Shown here piece after piece: positions 1 through 8,566 of a DNA stretch of 64,000 nucleotides. The position numbers and the translations under genes were made by a program. The DNA lies in NCBI GenBank assembly GCA_946479505.1, contig CAMLGC010000004.1, forward strand, positions 1 to 64,000, read 5' to 3'. The notes beneath the pieces are model-generated. The model had not been told where the DNA came from and made no database searches. It saw nothing but the letters and a program-made list of their open reading frames with translations. The DNA comes from an uncultured Sphingomonadaceae bacterium. GTDB taxonomy: Bacteria; Pseudomonadota; Alphaproteobacteria; Sphingomonadales; Sphingomonadaceae. Positions within the stretch are counted from its first letter, which is position 1. Every line of letters begins with the position of its first letter.

Positions 1-502
1 CGTAATCGGGGATGTCGCGCTCGGCGAGGCTCTGTGCCTCCATCACCAGCGCCATCTCCTGCGCTTTCTTGCCCAGCGTGACCTCGTCGCCGGGCACGAC
101 ACGGCGCGAGGCGATGTTGCACTTGACGCCGTTGACGAGCACGTGGCCGTGGCTGACGAGCTGGCGCGCCGCCCAGATGGTCGGCGCGAACTTCGCGCGA
201 TAGACGATCGCGTCGAGCCGCTGCTCGAGCAGGCCGATCAGATTCTGCGAGGTGTCACCCTTCATCCGCGACGCCTCTTCATAGGCGCGCTTGAACTGCT
301 TTTCGGTGACGTCGCCGTAATAGCCTTTGAGCTTCTGCTTGGCGCGAAGCTGGATGCCGTAGTCCGACACCTTGCCCTTGCGGCGCTGGCCATGCTGGCC
401 GGGGCCGTATTCGCGCTTGTTGACCGGGCTCTTGGGGCGACCCCAGATATTCTCGCCCATCCGGCGGTCGAGCTTGTACTTGGCGCTGGAGCGCTTCGAC
501 AT
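1..502 (-). CDS. rpsD: 30S ribosomal protein S4 (partial, 3' end outside window)
   Basis: This is the N-terminal 167 residues of ribosomal protein S4, the primary 16S rRNA binding protein of the small subunit. The reverse strand reads [14 protein letters not shown], then the typical [18 protein letters not shown] segment and the S4 RNA-binding domain ([31 protein letters not shown]). No stop codon occurs before position 1, so the C-terminus lies outside the window. The start ATG at 502-500 fits the family N-terminus exactly. It stands alone, with a divergent chorismate mutase upstream. The assignment is secure. Confidence 0.97.
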   Translation of the reverse strand, partial: MSKRSSAKYKLDRRMGENIWGRPKSPVNKREYGPGQHGQRRKGKVSDYGIQLRAKQKLKGYYGDVTEKQFKRAYEEASRMKGDTSQNLIGLLEQRLDAIVYRAKFAPTIWAARQLVSHGHVLVNGVKCNIASRRVVPGDEVTLGKKAQEMALVMEAQSLAERDIPDY

Positions 503-678
503 GATTCATTTCCTCAATTGCGACAACGTTGTTCCCGGTACCGCCTGCGCCGGAACGAGCCGGGCAGGGCCACCGCTTCACCGGGATGCGGGGCCGATTG
601 CGAAGGCGCGCGCCTAGCCGCGAAGGTGCGCCCGAGTCAAGCTGGACAGCCGGCCCCGGCTCGCCCAAGAGCATCGGC

Positions 679-984
679 ATGACGCAAACCATCCTTCCCG
701 GCGACGCCTGCACGACGATGGCCGAGGTCCGCGCCGGCGTCGACCAGGTCGACCGCGAGCTGGTCGCGCTGCTCGCACGTCGCTTTGCCTATATGGATGC
801 GGCCGCGCGCATCAAGCCCGAGCGCGGGCAGGTTCGAGACGAGCCGCGCAAGGCGCAGGTGATCGCCAACGCCCGCGCAAACGCGCGCGCGGCCGGCATT
901 CCCGAAGACGCGATCGGAGCCCTATGGGACCAGCTCGTCGAAGCCTCGATCGCTCACGAATTCGTCGAATTCGACCGGCGCTAA
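679..984 (+). CDS. Chorismate mutase, AroQ class (PchB-like)
   Basis: This 101-residue protein has the all-helical AroQ fold that converts chorismate to prephenate, or in PchB relatives cleaves isochorismate. The core reads VDQVDRELVALLARRFAYMDAAARIK, followed by the conserved charged helix (RDEPRKAQVIANAR) and a C-terminal helix ending LWDQLVEASIAHEF. Length matches stand-alone chorismate mutases. The ATG at 679 places the conserved first helix about 20 residues in; longer upstream ORF starts read into non-homologous sequence and are rejected. Its stop overlaps the convergent methyltransferase stop by 4 bases. Mutase versus isochorismate pyruvate lyase cannot be settled here. Confidence 0.85.
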   Translation: MTQTILPGDACTTMAEVRAGVDQVDRELVALLARRFAYMDAAARIKPERGQVRDEPRKAQVIANARANARAAGIPEDAIGALWDQLVEASIAHEFVEFDRR

Positions 985-1703
985 CCGCGCGGCCGCTTCT
1001 TGCCGCCGAGCGCGCTCAGCACGCCGCGCAGCGTGCGCAGCTCCTGGCTCGACCAGCCGGGTTTGGTGAGTATCGTGCGCAGCGTCCGCCTCGTCGCGGG
1101 GGTGCGTTCAGGCGGGTGGAAGAAGCCGGCGCCGTCGAGCATCGCGTCCAACTGGCCGTACATGCCCTCGAACTCGTCCTGCGGGGCGGGCGGGTCGAGA
1201 TCGACTTCGGGTGGCGAGGCGAGCCCCATACCCTTCGACCATTCATAGGCGATCAGGATTACCGCCTGTGCAAGGTTCAATGAACTGAATTCGGGGTTGA
1301 TCGGCACCGTCACGATGCTGCGCGCGAGCGCGACGTCGTCGGTTTCGAGCCCCGAGCGCTCGGCACCGAACAGGATCGCCGATCTGCCCGTCTCCGAATG
1401 GATATCGCGCGCGGCGGCCTCGGGGGTGAGCACGGGTTTGGTGACACCGCGTTTGCGCACCGTGGTCGCATAGACATGCGCGCAATCGGCGACCGCCTTG
1501 GCGACGGTATCGAACACCTGCGCCTGCTCGAGCACGAGATCGGCGCCCGACGCGGCGGGGCCGGCCGACGGGTTCGGCCAGCCGTCGCGGGGAGCGACCA
1601 GCCGCATCTCGGTGAGCCCGAAATTGAGCATCGCGCGCGCGGCCTTGCCGATATTCTCGCCCAGTTGCGGGCGCACGAGGACGAATACCGGTCGCTGTTC
1701 CAT
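981..1703 (-). CDS. trmJ: TrmJ-type tRNA/rRNA 2'-O-methyltransferase (SpoU family)
   Basis: This is a SPOUT-class SAM-dependent RNA ribose methyltransferase of about 240 residues. Motif 1 is seen near residues 7-22 (VLVRPQLGENIGKAARAM), motif 2 in AILFGAERSGLETDD and motif 3 in VPINPEFSSLNLAQAVILIAYE. These are hallmarks of TrmJ, which modifies position 32 of the tRNA anticodon loop. I chose the ATG at 1703 (MEQRPVFVLVRP) because homology begins there; the ORF can be extended upstream to 1793 but those 30 residues look non-coding. The 3' end overlaps the convergent chorismate mutase by 4 bases. The exact target RNA is inferred from the family. Confidence 0.88.
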   Translation of the reverse strand: MEQRPVFVLVRPQLGENIGKAARAMLNFGLTEMRLVAPRDGWPNPSAGPAASGADLVLEQAQVFDTVAKAVADCAHVYATTVRKRGVTKPVLTPEAAARDIHSETGRSAILFGAERSGLETDDVALARSIVTVPINPEFSSLNLAQAVILIAYEWSKGMGLASPPEVDLDPPAPQDEFEGMYGQLDAMLDGAGFFHPPERTPATRRTLRTILTKPGWSSQELRTLRGVLSALGGKKRPRG

Positions 1704-1789
1704 TTCCCTACCCCGTTCGTCGTGAGGGGGCTCGCCCTCGCAGATCGACGCGAGCGGCGCCAGCGCAACCTGCCGGCAGCGCTCGTCGC

Positions 1790-3070
1790 TCACTTGGGGA
1801 GCTGCGCCTTCGGGAAATCCGCCCAGGCGTTGTCGTAATCGGGCTGGGCGCGGTCGAGCGCGAAGCGCGTCGGCGTGTAGGGCCAGCAGCTTTCGACCAT
1901 GAACGCCATCGTGCCCTCGATCCTGTGGGGCTTGAGTTCAGCCTCGCTCGCTCCCTTCCAGCTCGCGATATCGGGGCCGTGGCCCGACATCAGGTTGTGG
2001 AGCGAGATGCCGCCCGGCGCGAACCCTTCCGCCTTGGCGTCATACGCGCCGCGGATCAGCCCCATCGCCTCGGACATGACGTTGCGGTGGAACCAGGGCG
2101 GGCGGAAGGTCTTCTCCGCCACCATCCAGCGCGGCGGGAAGATCACGAAATCGGCGTTGGCGCGGCCGGGCACGTCGCTTGGCGAGGTGAGCAGCGTGAA
2201 GATCGACGGATCGGGATGGTCGAAGCTCACCGTGTTGATCGTGTTGAAGCGATCGAGATCGTAGCGCCACGGTGCGAGGTTGCCGTGCCACGCGACGACG
2301 TCGAGCGGCGAATGATCGAGCGTCGTCGTCCAGAGCGAGCCGAGGAATTTCTGAAGCACCTCGCATGGCTCGTCGCGATCCTCGAACCACGCGGCAGGCG
2401 TTTCGAAATCGCGCGGGTTAGCGAGCCCGTTGGCGCCGATCGGCCCGAGATCGGGGAGCCGGAACAGGCTCCCGTGATTTTCGGCGACATAGCCGCGCGC
2501 CTGCCCATCGGGGAGCATCGCGCGGAAGCGGACGCCGCGGGGAACGAGTGCGATCTGGCCCGGTGAAATATCAATCCGGCCGAGCTCGGTCAGCAGCTCC
2601 AGCCGCCCCTGCTCGGGGATGAAGAGCAATTCGCCGTCGGCATCGACGAACACGCGGCTGTCCATGTCCTTGCTCGCCGCATAAACATGGAGCGCGACGC
2701 CTTCGAGGCTCGCTGGATCGCGGTTCGCCATCATCGTGGTCATGCCGTCGATCAGATCGACCTCGCCCTCGGGCATGGCGAGCGGGTCCCAGCGCAGCCG
2801 GTTGGGCGCGAGCGGATCATCGGCGGTGCCGGGGGCGAAGTTCTTGGCGCCCTCGTAGGGCTGATATGGCGGATGCTCCGCTGTCGGGCGCATCCGGTAG
2901 AGCCACGACCGCCGGTTCTCGGCGCGCGGTGCGGTGAAGGCGGTGCCCGAAAGCTGTTCGGTGTAGAGCCCGAACGCAGGCCGCTGCGGCGAGTTCTGCC
3001 CGATCGGCAGCGTGCCGGGCACCGCCTCGGTCGAGACGTGATTGCCGAAGCCGGGGATGTAGTCCGCCAT
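1790..3070 (-). CDS. hmgA: Homogentisate 1,2-dioxygenase
   Basis: This 426-residue cytoplasmic enzyme opens the ring of homogentisate to maleylacetoacetate in tyrosine and phenylalanine degradation, using non-haem Fe(II). Family signatures include [19 protein letters not shown] at the N-terminus, [15 protein letters not shown] in the middle, [11 protein letters not shown] (histidine and glutamate ligands) and [10 protein letters not shown] (histidine ligand) in the C-terminal half. The start at 3070 gives the standard MADY N-terminus; the ORF extension to 3169 runs through a repeat-rich spacer and is not coding. It lies 152 bases downstream of hppD on the same strand, the preceding step of the pathway. 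Confidence 0.96.
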   Translation of the reverse strand: MADYIPGFGNHVSTEAVPGTLPIGQNSPQRPAFGLYTEQLSGTAFTAPRAENRRSWLYRMRPTAEHPPYQPYEGAKNFAPGTADDPLAPNRLRWDPLAMPEGEVDLIDGMTTMMANRDPASLEGVALHVYAASKDMDSRVFVDADGELLFIPEQGRLELLTELGRIDISPGQIALVPRGVRFRAMLPDGQARGYVAENHGSLFRLPDLGPIGANGLANPRDFETPAAWFEDRDEPCEVLQKFLGSLWTTTLDHSPLDVVAWHGNLAPWRYDLDRFNTINTVSFDHPDPSIFTLLTSPSDVPGRANADFVIFPPRWMVAEKTFRPPWFHRNVMSEAMGLIRGAYDAKAEGFAPGGISLHNLMSGHGPDIASWKGASEAELKPHRIEGTMAFMVESCWPYTPTRFALDRAQPDYDNAWADFPKAQLPK

Positions 3071-3083
3071 CGTCTGCTCCCAT

Positions 3084-3220
3084 CTTCCCCGCTCCCGGCG
3101 GGAGAGGGGCAAGCCGCCGAAGGCGGCGCGGGGTGAGGGTCGAAGGGGGCGCTTCGTTTCGATCCTCACCCTTCCGCCGCGCTGACGCGCGGCTCCCTCC
3201 CTCTCCTGGAAGGAGAGGGG
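3084..3220. repeat. Cluster of REP-like hairpins between hppD and hmgA
   Basis: The spacer between hppD and hmgA is almost entirely made of inverted repeats. GCCGCC-GAA-GGCGGC and CTCTCC-TGGAA-GGAGAG form short hairpins. A larger dyad pairs GGGTGAGGGTCGA (3131-3143) with TCGATCCTCACCC (3159-3171). This pattern resembles the mosaic repetitive extragenic palindromes scattered in sphingomonad genomes. It could stabilise or attenuate the hppD-hmgA message. No other copy was recognised in this window. Confidence 0.6.
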
Positions 3221-3222
3221 AT

Positions 3223-4281
3223 TTACGCATCCACGGAAATCACCCCGCGCCGGATTTGATCCAGCTCGATCGACTCGAATAGCGCCTGGAAATTGCCATT
3301 GCCGAAGCCTTCGTTGCCCTTGCGCTGGATGATCTCGAAGAAGATCGGGCCGACCATGTTCTCGGTGAAGATCTGGAGCAGGATGCCTTCGTCGCCGACA
3401 TTGCCGTCGATGAGGATGCGGTTCTTCTTCAAGCGCTCCAGGTCCTCGCCGTGGCCGGGGACGCGCTTATCGACCAACTCGTAATAGGTCTCGATCGTGT
3501 CCTGGAGCTTGACGCCGCGGGCTCGCAGCTTCTCGACCGTCTCGTAGATATTGGCGGTGGTGAGCGCGAGGTGCTGGATGCCCTCGCCCTTATACTCGCG
3601 GATGAATTCCTCGATCTGCGAATTCTCGTCCTGGCTTTCGTTCAGGGGAATGCGAATCGCCTTGTCCGGCGCGATCATCGCCTGGCTGAACAGCCCGGTC
3701 GCCTTGCCCTTGATGTCGAAATATTTCTGCTCCTCGAAGCCGAACAGCTTGGCATAGAAGCTCGACCAGGTGCGCATCTCGCCGCGGCGGACGTTGTGCG
3801 TGAGGTGATCGAGCAGATCGAGCCCGACATTGTTCTTCGCCTCGGCCTCGTGCCAGCCGGGGACTTCCTCCCAATCGGCGTATAGGTCGGCGCCCGTCTT
3901 CACCAGGTAGAGATACGACCCGCCGATTCCCTCGATCGCGCAGGCATCATCGCCCAGGATGCCGCGGCCCGCATCGACCGGCTTGGCGCCCTCGCTGATC
4001 GCATGATCGTAGGCTGCCTTCGGATCGGCGACGCGGAACGCCATGCTGGTGGCGGACGGCCCGTGCTCTGCACGGAAATCGGCCGCATGACCTTCGCTCT
4101 CGCGGTTGAGGAGCAGGTTGATGCGGTTCTGCTTGTATCGCGTCACGTTTTTGGTCGGGTGCTTGTGCGCGGCGACAAAACCCATCTGCTCGAACTGCTT
4201 GGCAAGCGTATCGGCGTCCGGCGAGGTGAACTCGCAGAATTCGAAGCCGTCGAGGCCGAGGGGGTTGGCGGGATCGGTCAT
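3223..4281 (-). CDS. hppD: 4-hydroxyphenylpyruvate dioxygenase
   Basis: This 352-residue Fe(II) enzyme of the vicinal-oxygen-chelate fold turns 4-hydroxyphenylpyruvate into homogentisate. The expected iron ligands are visible as H159 (in LLDHLTHNV), H237 (in GIQHLALTT) and E316 (in [10 protein letters not shown]), close to the numbering of Pseudomonas HPPD. The N-terminal half (residues 1-145) is the degenerate non-catalytic domain. It precedes hmgA in the same direction, giving two successive steps of tyrosine catabolism. A MarR-type regulator is transcribed divergently, separated by about 86 bases containing an inverted repeat, so control by that regulator is likely. Confidence 0.97.
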   Translation of the reverse strand: MTDPANPLGLDGFEFCEFTSPDADTLAKQFEQMGFVAAHKHPTKNVTRYKQNRINLLLNRESEGHAADFRAEHGPSATSMAFRVADPKAAYDHAISEGAKPVDAGRGILGDDACAIEGIGGSYLYLVKTGADLYADWEEVPGWHEAEAKNNVGLDLLDHLTHNVRRGEMRTWSSFYAKLFGFEEQKYFDIKGKATGLFSQAMIAPDKAIRIPLNESQDENSQIEEFIREYKGEGIQHLALTTANIYETVEKLRARGVKLQDTIETYYELVDKRVPGHGEDLERLKKNRILIDGNVGDEGILLQIFTENMVGPIFFEIIQRKGNEGFGNGNFQALFESIELDQIRRGVISVDA

Positions 4282-4301
4282 GGCAAAAGACTCGCGTCAA
4301 A

Positions 4302-4323
4302 ATTGGTTTCGAATGATACTAAT
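4302..4323. promoter_or_regulatory. Candidate MarR operator between hppD and the divergent regulator
   Basis: ATTGGT (4302-4307) and ACTAAT (4318-4323) form an inverted repeat with one mismatch around a 10-base centre in the 86-base divergent promoter region. MarR-family proteins commonly bind such dyads in shared intergenic regions and autoregulate. The binding itself is inferred. Confidence 0.45.
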
Positions 4324-4367
4324 TGTCCGCGATTGCCAATCGGGTGTCAATGGTTACGATCCGCGCC

Positions 4368-4880
4368 ATGTCTCTCAAAGGCGGCAGTCGGGCGCTCGTT
4401 CTCGACCATTTCCTTCCCTATCGGATGTCGTTCACCTCGAACCTGGTGAGCGATCTCATCGCCCGAACCTATGGCGCGCTGTTCGGGCTGACGATCCCCG
4501 AATGGCGGCTGGTGGCGGTGATCGCGGAGACCGGCGGGATCACGCAGGGCGAGATCGGCCAGCGCACGCGGATGGACAAGGTGACGGTGAGCCGCGCGGC
4601 GATCGCGCTCGTGGGGCGCGGGCTGCTTGAGCGGGTCGCCAACGAGGAGGACCGCCGATCGCACCATCTGGTGCTGACCGACGCCGGGCGCACGCTCCAC
4701 GCGACCACCGCACCCAAGGCGCTCGACATCGAGCGCCGCATCTTCGCGCATTTCGAGGCGGAGGACGTCGAGCGGTTCGAGACGATGCTGCGCCGGATCG
4801 ATCGGATTGCGTTCGACCTGGCGGCGGAGGAGGAGCGGCGGAAGGCGGGGGAGAAGAGGTCGTCAGTGCAAGGGTCGTAG
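4368..4880 (+). CDS. MarR-family transcriptional regulator, probably of tyrosine degradation
   Basis: This is a winged-helix dimeric regulator of about 170 residues. The DNA-binding domain is clear: LTIPEWRLVAVIAETGGITQGEIGQ, the recognition helix region MDKVTVSRAAIALVGRGLL, and the wing NEEDRRSHHLVLTDAGR. The N-terminal LVLDHFLPYRMSFTSNLVS and the C-terminal helices form the dimer interface. ATG at 4368 is preferred because homology starts at about LVLDHFLPYR; an in-frame ATG at 4323 would overlap the candidate operator. Divergent placement to hppD suggests it regulates hppD-hmgA, perhaps in response to an aromatic ligand, which is inference from context. Confidence 0.85.
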   Translation: MSLKGGSRALVLDHFLPYRMSFTSNLVSDLIARTYGALFGLTIPEWRLVAVIAETGGITQGEIGQRTRMDKVTVSRAAIALVGRGLLERVANEEDRRSHHLVLTDAGRTLHATTAPKALDIERRIFAHFEAEDVERFETMLRRIDRIAFDLAAEEERRKAGEKRSSVQGS

Positions 4881-4960
4881 GCCCGCGGCAATCCAGAGAG
4901 GCGCGAGCATCCCCTGGATTGCTTCCCCCGGCATTCGCCGGGGTCGCAATGACGGGCGTT

Positions 4961-5557
4961 TTACCCCAATTTGCCGAACGTCGCCTCGAACCCCTGGCGA
5001 TCGCCCGCCGCGAGCAGCCGGGCCTGCTCGATCCAGCGATCACGCGCCATACGGCCGGAGAAGGTGCCCAGCTTCGCATCGAGCGCCGCCGCCTCGTCGT
5101 CGGAAAGCGAGGCGAGTTGGTCGACGCCGGTGATGCCGTGTTCGGCGAGGCGGGCGGCAACCTTCGGGCCGAGACCCTTGATCGTCGTGACGTCGCCGTC
5201 GGCTAGCGCGGCCGAGGGCGCGGCGGCAGGTACCGGCGCCGCCTGCTCATCGACGGCGACCGCGGCGGGGTTTGCTTCCTGGGGCGCGCTCGCCGGAATC
5301 GGCACGTCGGCGAGCGTCGGCGACAAGAGCGGAGCGGCGGCTGGCTCGACCGGACCGCGCTCGACCACCACGGGCGCACCCGATTCGTCGCGCCGTTCGC
5401 GCGCTTCGCGTTCGGCGCGGCGCTTGTCGTGCCGCCGCCGGTTACCCCATAGAATTGCGAGCACCACCAGAATCGCGAACAGCACGATCAGCACGAGGTG
5501 CGTCGTCGTGATCGCGTTCATCGCTTCCGCGGTGCCGATGCCGAAGCCGTTTGCCAT
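4961..5557 (-). CDS. Membrane-anchored helix-hairpin-helix protein
   Basis: This 198-residue protein has one transmembrane helix near residues 20-38 (HLVLIVLFAILVVLAILWG), a basic stop-transfer stretch (RRRHDKRRAEREARERR), a low-complexity Ala/Pro linker, and a C-terminal domain starting at about residue 125 with TTIKGLGPKVAARLAEHGITGVDQLA. The GLGPKVAARL segment is a helix-hairpin-helix motif of the kind found in flap-endonuclease-like and nucleotide-binding domains, followed by a second helical repeat (GRMARDRWIEQARLL). Function is unknown; such proteins are often annotated only as HhH-domain proteins. The downstream NAD(P)H oxidoreductase on the same strand lies upstream in transcription, 51 bases away. 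Confidence 0.75.
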   Translation of the reverse strand: MANGFGIGTAEAMNAITTTHLVLIVLFAILVVLAILWGNRRRHDKRRAEREARERRDESGAPVVVERGPVEPAAAPLLSPTLADVPIPASAPQEANPAAVAVDEQAAPVPAAAPSAALADGDVTTIKGLGPKVAARLAEHGITGVDQLASLSDDEAAALDAKLGTFSGRMARDRWIEQARLLAAGDRQGFEATFGKLG

Positions 5558-5608
5558 GCCGAATCCCTGTTGACTGCTTCAGGATAGCCCGCTCACGCGA
5601 GCACGCAA

Positions 5609-6208
5609 CTATCGCTCGCCGACGAGCGGGGCGAATCGCGCGACCTGTCGGCCGATCAGCGACAATTGCTCGAGCACCGCGGGGTCGTTGCACCCGCCTT
5701 CGCCGTCGAAGAAGGTGGCGCGCGCGTTGATCGCGGCGGCGAACGGCGTCGGCCAACCGCGCAGCGCATGGACGATCGAGCGAAGCGCCGCGATCGTACT
5801 CCCCGTCGCCTGCCAGCCATAGGCGGTGGTGATGAGCCCGACGGGCATGTCGGCGAGGTACGGCCGTTCGTCGCGCGCGGTCTCCTCAAGCAGATCGAGC
5901 GCGTTCTTGACCACGCCCGAAATGCTGCCGTGATAGCCCGGGCTCGAGATGATGAGCGCCGAGGCCTCGCGCACCGCATCGACGAAGGCGCGCTCGTGCT
6001 CGGTGCGGGTGGTCGCGCGCGGGTTGTAGAGCGGCAGCCGCGCCATGTCCTCGCCGCCGAACATGCGCGTGCGGAACCCCTCTTTCGCCGCGGCGTCGAG
6101 CGCGATTGCGAGCGCTCGCTCGGTTGACGAAATACCCCCGATCACTCCGCCGATGCCGACCACGAGCGGCTGTTTTGGGTCGGAGGGATCGGGCATCGGT
6201 GCACTCAT
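5609..6208 (-). CDS. NADPH-dependent FMN reductase family protein
   Basis: This is a flavodoxin-fold oxidoreductase of about 199 residues. The N-terminal phosphate-binding segment reads VVGIGGVIGGISSTERAL, and the flavin-contact loop is SPGYHGSISGVVKNALDLL, typical of the NADPH-dependent FMN reductase family (chromate or quinone reductase relatives). The substrate cannot be told. I place the start at 6208 (MSAPMPDP) or the next Met at 6196; the ORF extension to 6343 reaches into the AT-rich promoter region of the divergent penicillin-binding protein. It is followed on the same strand by the HhH membrane protein. Confidence 0.85.
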   Translation of the reverse strand: MSAPMPDPSDPKQPLVVGIGGVIGGISSTERALAIALDAAAKEGFRTRMFGGEDMARLPLYNPRATTRTEHERAFVDAVREASALIISSPGYHGSISGVVKNALDLLEETARDERPYLADMPVGLITTAYGWQATGSTIAALRSIVHALRGWPTPFAAAINARATFFDGEGGCNDPAVLEQLSLIGRQVARFAPLVGER

Positions 6209-6342
6209 GTGGGGGAAGAGAGCGCCCGGATAGCCCGCACGACGCCGCATCTCAATGGCGGCGCCTGCGTGAAAGCGATTGGGCGGGCGTGAGCGATGCT
6301 GTATAGTGCCTCCGCCCGATGCCCTATCCGAGATTGCGCCCA

Positions 6343-6364
6343 CTGTTTTATATTGATAATACAG
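6343..6364. promoter_or_regulatory. AT-rich imperfect palindrome in the divergent promoter region
   Basis: CTGT (6343-6346) and ACAG (6361-6364) flank an AT-rich core with an imperfect dyad in a spacer of about 190 bases between the FMN reductase and the penicillin-binding protein. The AT-rich core stands out in this GC-rich DNA and probably marks a promoter, with the dyad as a possible regulator site. Neither has further support. Confidence 0.3.
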
Positions 6365-6402
6365 CTATCCGCCTGAGCACTGCGGATTCCTGACCCGAGA
6401 CG

Positions 6403-8514
6403 ATGCGCGACGATCCCTTTCCAGCCACATTCCGACACGGCGGCGACCCGTTCGGGCCCGAGGACGGCATCGCGCCGCTTGCGGGCTATGACGATTTTGA
6501 CGGCTGGGGCGCGGACGACGAGACATTCGACGACGAGCGCCCGCGCCGCCGCACCCGCTGGCTGCGCTGGAGCGTGCGCGGGCTGGGCATTTTCATCGTC
6601 CTGCTCGTGCTCGTCATCGCCTGGCTCGCAGTGACGGCGCCGCTCTCCAAGTCACTCGAGCCGCCGACCCCGCCCTCGATCACCCTGCTCGCCGCGGACG
6701 GAACCCCGATTTCCCGGCGCGGCGCGGTGATTGGCGACTCCGTCGATGCGGCGACGCTCCCCGACAACGTGACCGACGCCTTCCTCGCGATCGAGGACCG
6801 ACGCTTCTACAGCCATTGGGGGATCGACCCGCGCGGCATTGCGCGCGCGGCGATCCATAACCTGATAGCGGGCGGCGTGGTCGAGGGCGGCAGCACGATT
6901 ACGCAGCAGCTCGCCAAGAACGCCTTTCTCGATTCGGACCGCACCGCGGCGCGCAAGCTGCGCGAGGCGCTGATCTCGTTCTGGCTCGAGGCGTGGCTGA
7001 GCAAGGACGAGATCCTCTCACGCTACCTCTCGAACGTCTATTTTGGCGACAACGTCTATGGCCTCGACGCGGCCGCGCATCATTATTTCAGTCGCGGCCC
7101 GGATGACCTGACGCTGAGTCAGGCGGCGATGCTCGCCGGACTGGTCAAGGCACCCTCGCGGCTCGCGCCGACCGGCAATCTCGACGGCGCGCGCGACCGG
7201 CAGGCGGTCGTGATCGGCGCGATGGAGGATGCGGGCTTCATTACGCATGCCGAAGCCAAGAAGGCGAAACCGGCCAAGCTCAAGGTCCACAAGGTCCGAG
7301 AACTTCCCAACGGCACCTATTTCGCCGACTGGGTGCTCCCTGCGGCGCGCGACAATGCGGGCGAGGTCCGCTCCGAAACGACGGTGCGCACCACGCTCGA
7401 CATGCGGCTCCAAAAAGCCGCCGAGCGAGCGGTGCGCCGCGCCGGGCTCCACAAGGCGCAGGTCGCGCTGGTGTCGATGAAGCCCGACGGCAGCGTCGTC
7501 GCGATGGTCGGCGGCAAATCCTATGCCGACAGTCAGTTCAACCGCGCGACGCAGGCGCGGCGCCAGCCCGGCTCGACCTTCAAGCTCTTCGTCTATCTCG
7601 CGGCTTTGCGATACGGAATGACGCCCGAATCGATGGTTGCCGACGAGCCGATCACGATCGGCGACTGGTCGCCCGAAAACGACAACGGCAAATATCGCGG
7701 CGACATCTCCTTGCGCACCGCGTTCGCCATCTCGTCGAATGTCGCGGCGGTGCGGCTGACGCAGGAGGTCGGCGTCAAGAACGTGATCCGCGCCGCGCGC
7801 GATCTCGGCATCTCGACCCCGATCCCCAACGAAGCCTCGATCGCGCTCGGCACCGCCAACGTCTCACTACTCGAACTGACCTCCGCCTTCGCCGCAATCG
7901 CCGCGGGCGAATACCCGGTCGAGGCGCACGGCGTGAACGACACCCGCGAGAAGGGCTGGATCGAGAGCCTGACCGGCGGCACGCATGAGATTCCGGACCG
8001 CGTCCTCGACGACATGCGCGAATTGCTCAACGCCTCGGTCGAGCACGGCACCAGCCACGATGCCGAGCTGTCGGTCGAGACCTTCGGCAAGACGGGGACG
8101 ACGCAGGACAACCGCGACGGCTGGTTCGTGGGCTATGCCGACGGGCTGGTGACCGGCGTATGGGTCGGCAACGACGACAATTCGCCCAATCCGGGCCTCC
8201 ACGGCGGCGGCATCCCCGCACGCATCTGGCGCGATTTCATGTCAAATGCGCTCGGTGTCAGCCGTCCCGCGCCGGAGCCCGAACCGGTCCTCGCCGAGGA
8301 GGAAGACGACCCGGTCGGCAATCTCATCGAGGCGACAATCGACCTCGACGTGCCGACCGCCGAGATCCAGGGCGCGATCGGCGATGTCGGCATCGACGTC
8401 ACGATCGGCGATGACGGCCGCATCGAGCTCGCGCCGCCGTCGCTGCCTGTCCCGCCCGTGCGCGACCGCGCCCACCGATCCGAGGAAGCGCCGGTGCCGG
8501 TGGAGGGCGAATAG
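6403..8514 (+). CDS. Class A penicillin-binding protein (PBP1 type)
   Basis: This 703-residue bifunctional enzyme polymerises and cross-links peptidoglycan on the periplasmic face of the inner membrane. A cytoplasmic tail of about 65 residues and one transmembrane helix (LGIFIVLLVLVIAWLAV) precede the GT51 glycosyltransferase domain, with catalytic E131 in AIEDRRFYSHWGID and the second motif GGSTITQQLAKN. The transpeptidase domain has the SxxK motif at S391-K394 (PGSTFK), the SxN motif in ISSNVAAV and KTGTT at K563. The C-terminal tail of about 90 residues is acidic and low complexity. ATG 6403 gives a plausible short cytoplasmic N-terminus. Confidence 0.95.
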   Translation: MRDDPFPATFRHGGDPFGPEDGIAPLAGYDDFDGWGADDETFDDERPRRRTRWLRWSVRGLGIFIVLLVLVIAWLAVTAPLSKSLEPPTPPSITLLAADGTPISRRGAVIGDSVDAATLPDNVTDAFLAIEDRRFYSHWGIDPRGIARAAIHNLIAGGVVEGGSTITQQLAKNAFLDSDRTAARKLREALISFWLEAWLSKDEILSRYLSNVYFGDNVYGLDAAAHHYFSRGPDDLTLSQAAMLAGLVKAPSRLAPTGNLDGARDRQAVVIGAMEDAGFITHAEAKKAKPAKLKVHKVRELPNGTYFADWVLPAARDNAGEVRSETTVRTTLDMRLQKAAERAVRRAGLHKAQVALVSMKPDGSVVAMVGGKSYADSQFNRATQARRQPGSTFKLFVYLAALRYGMTPESMVADEPITIGDWSPENDNGKYRGDISLRTAFAISSNVAAVRLTQEVGVKNVIRAARDLGISTPIPNEASIALGTANVSLLELTSAFAAIAAGEYPVEAHGVNDTREKGWIESLTGGTHEIPDRVLDDMRELLNASVEHGTSHDAELSVETFGKTGTTQDNRDGWFVGYADGLVTGVWVGNDDNSPNPGLHGGGIPARIWRDFMSNALGVSRPAPEPEPVLAEEEDDPVGNLIEATIDLDVPTAEIQGAIGDVGIDVTIGDDGRIELAPPSLPVPPVRDRAHRSEEAPVPVEGE

Positions 8515-8566
8515 CGTTCACTTCTCCAGGTTGACGAGAACCCGGCCCCGCCGCAAAGCCGCGGCC

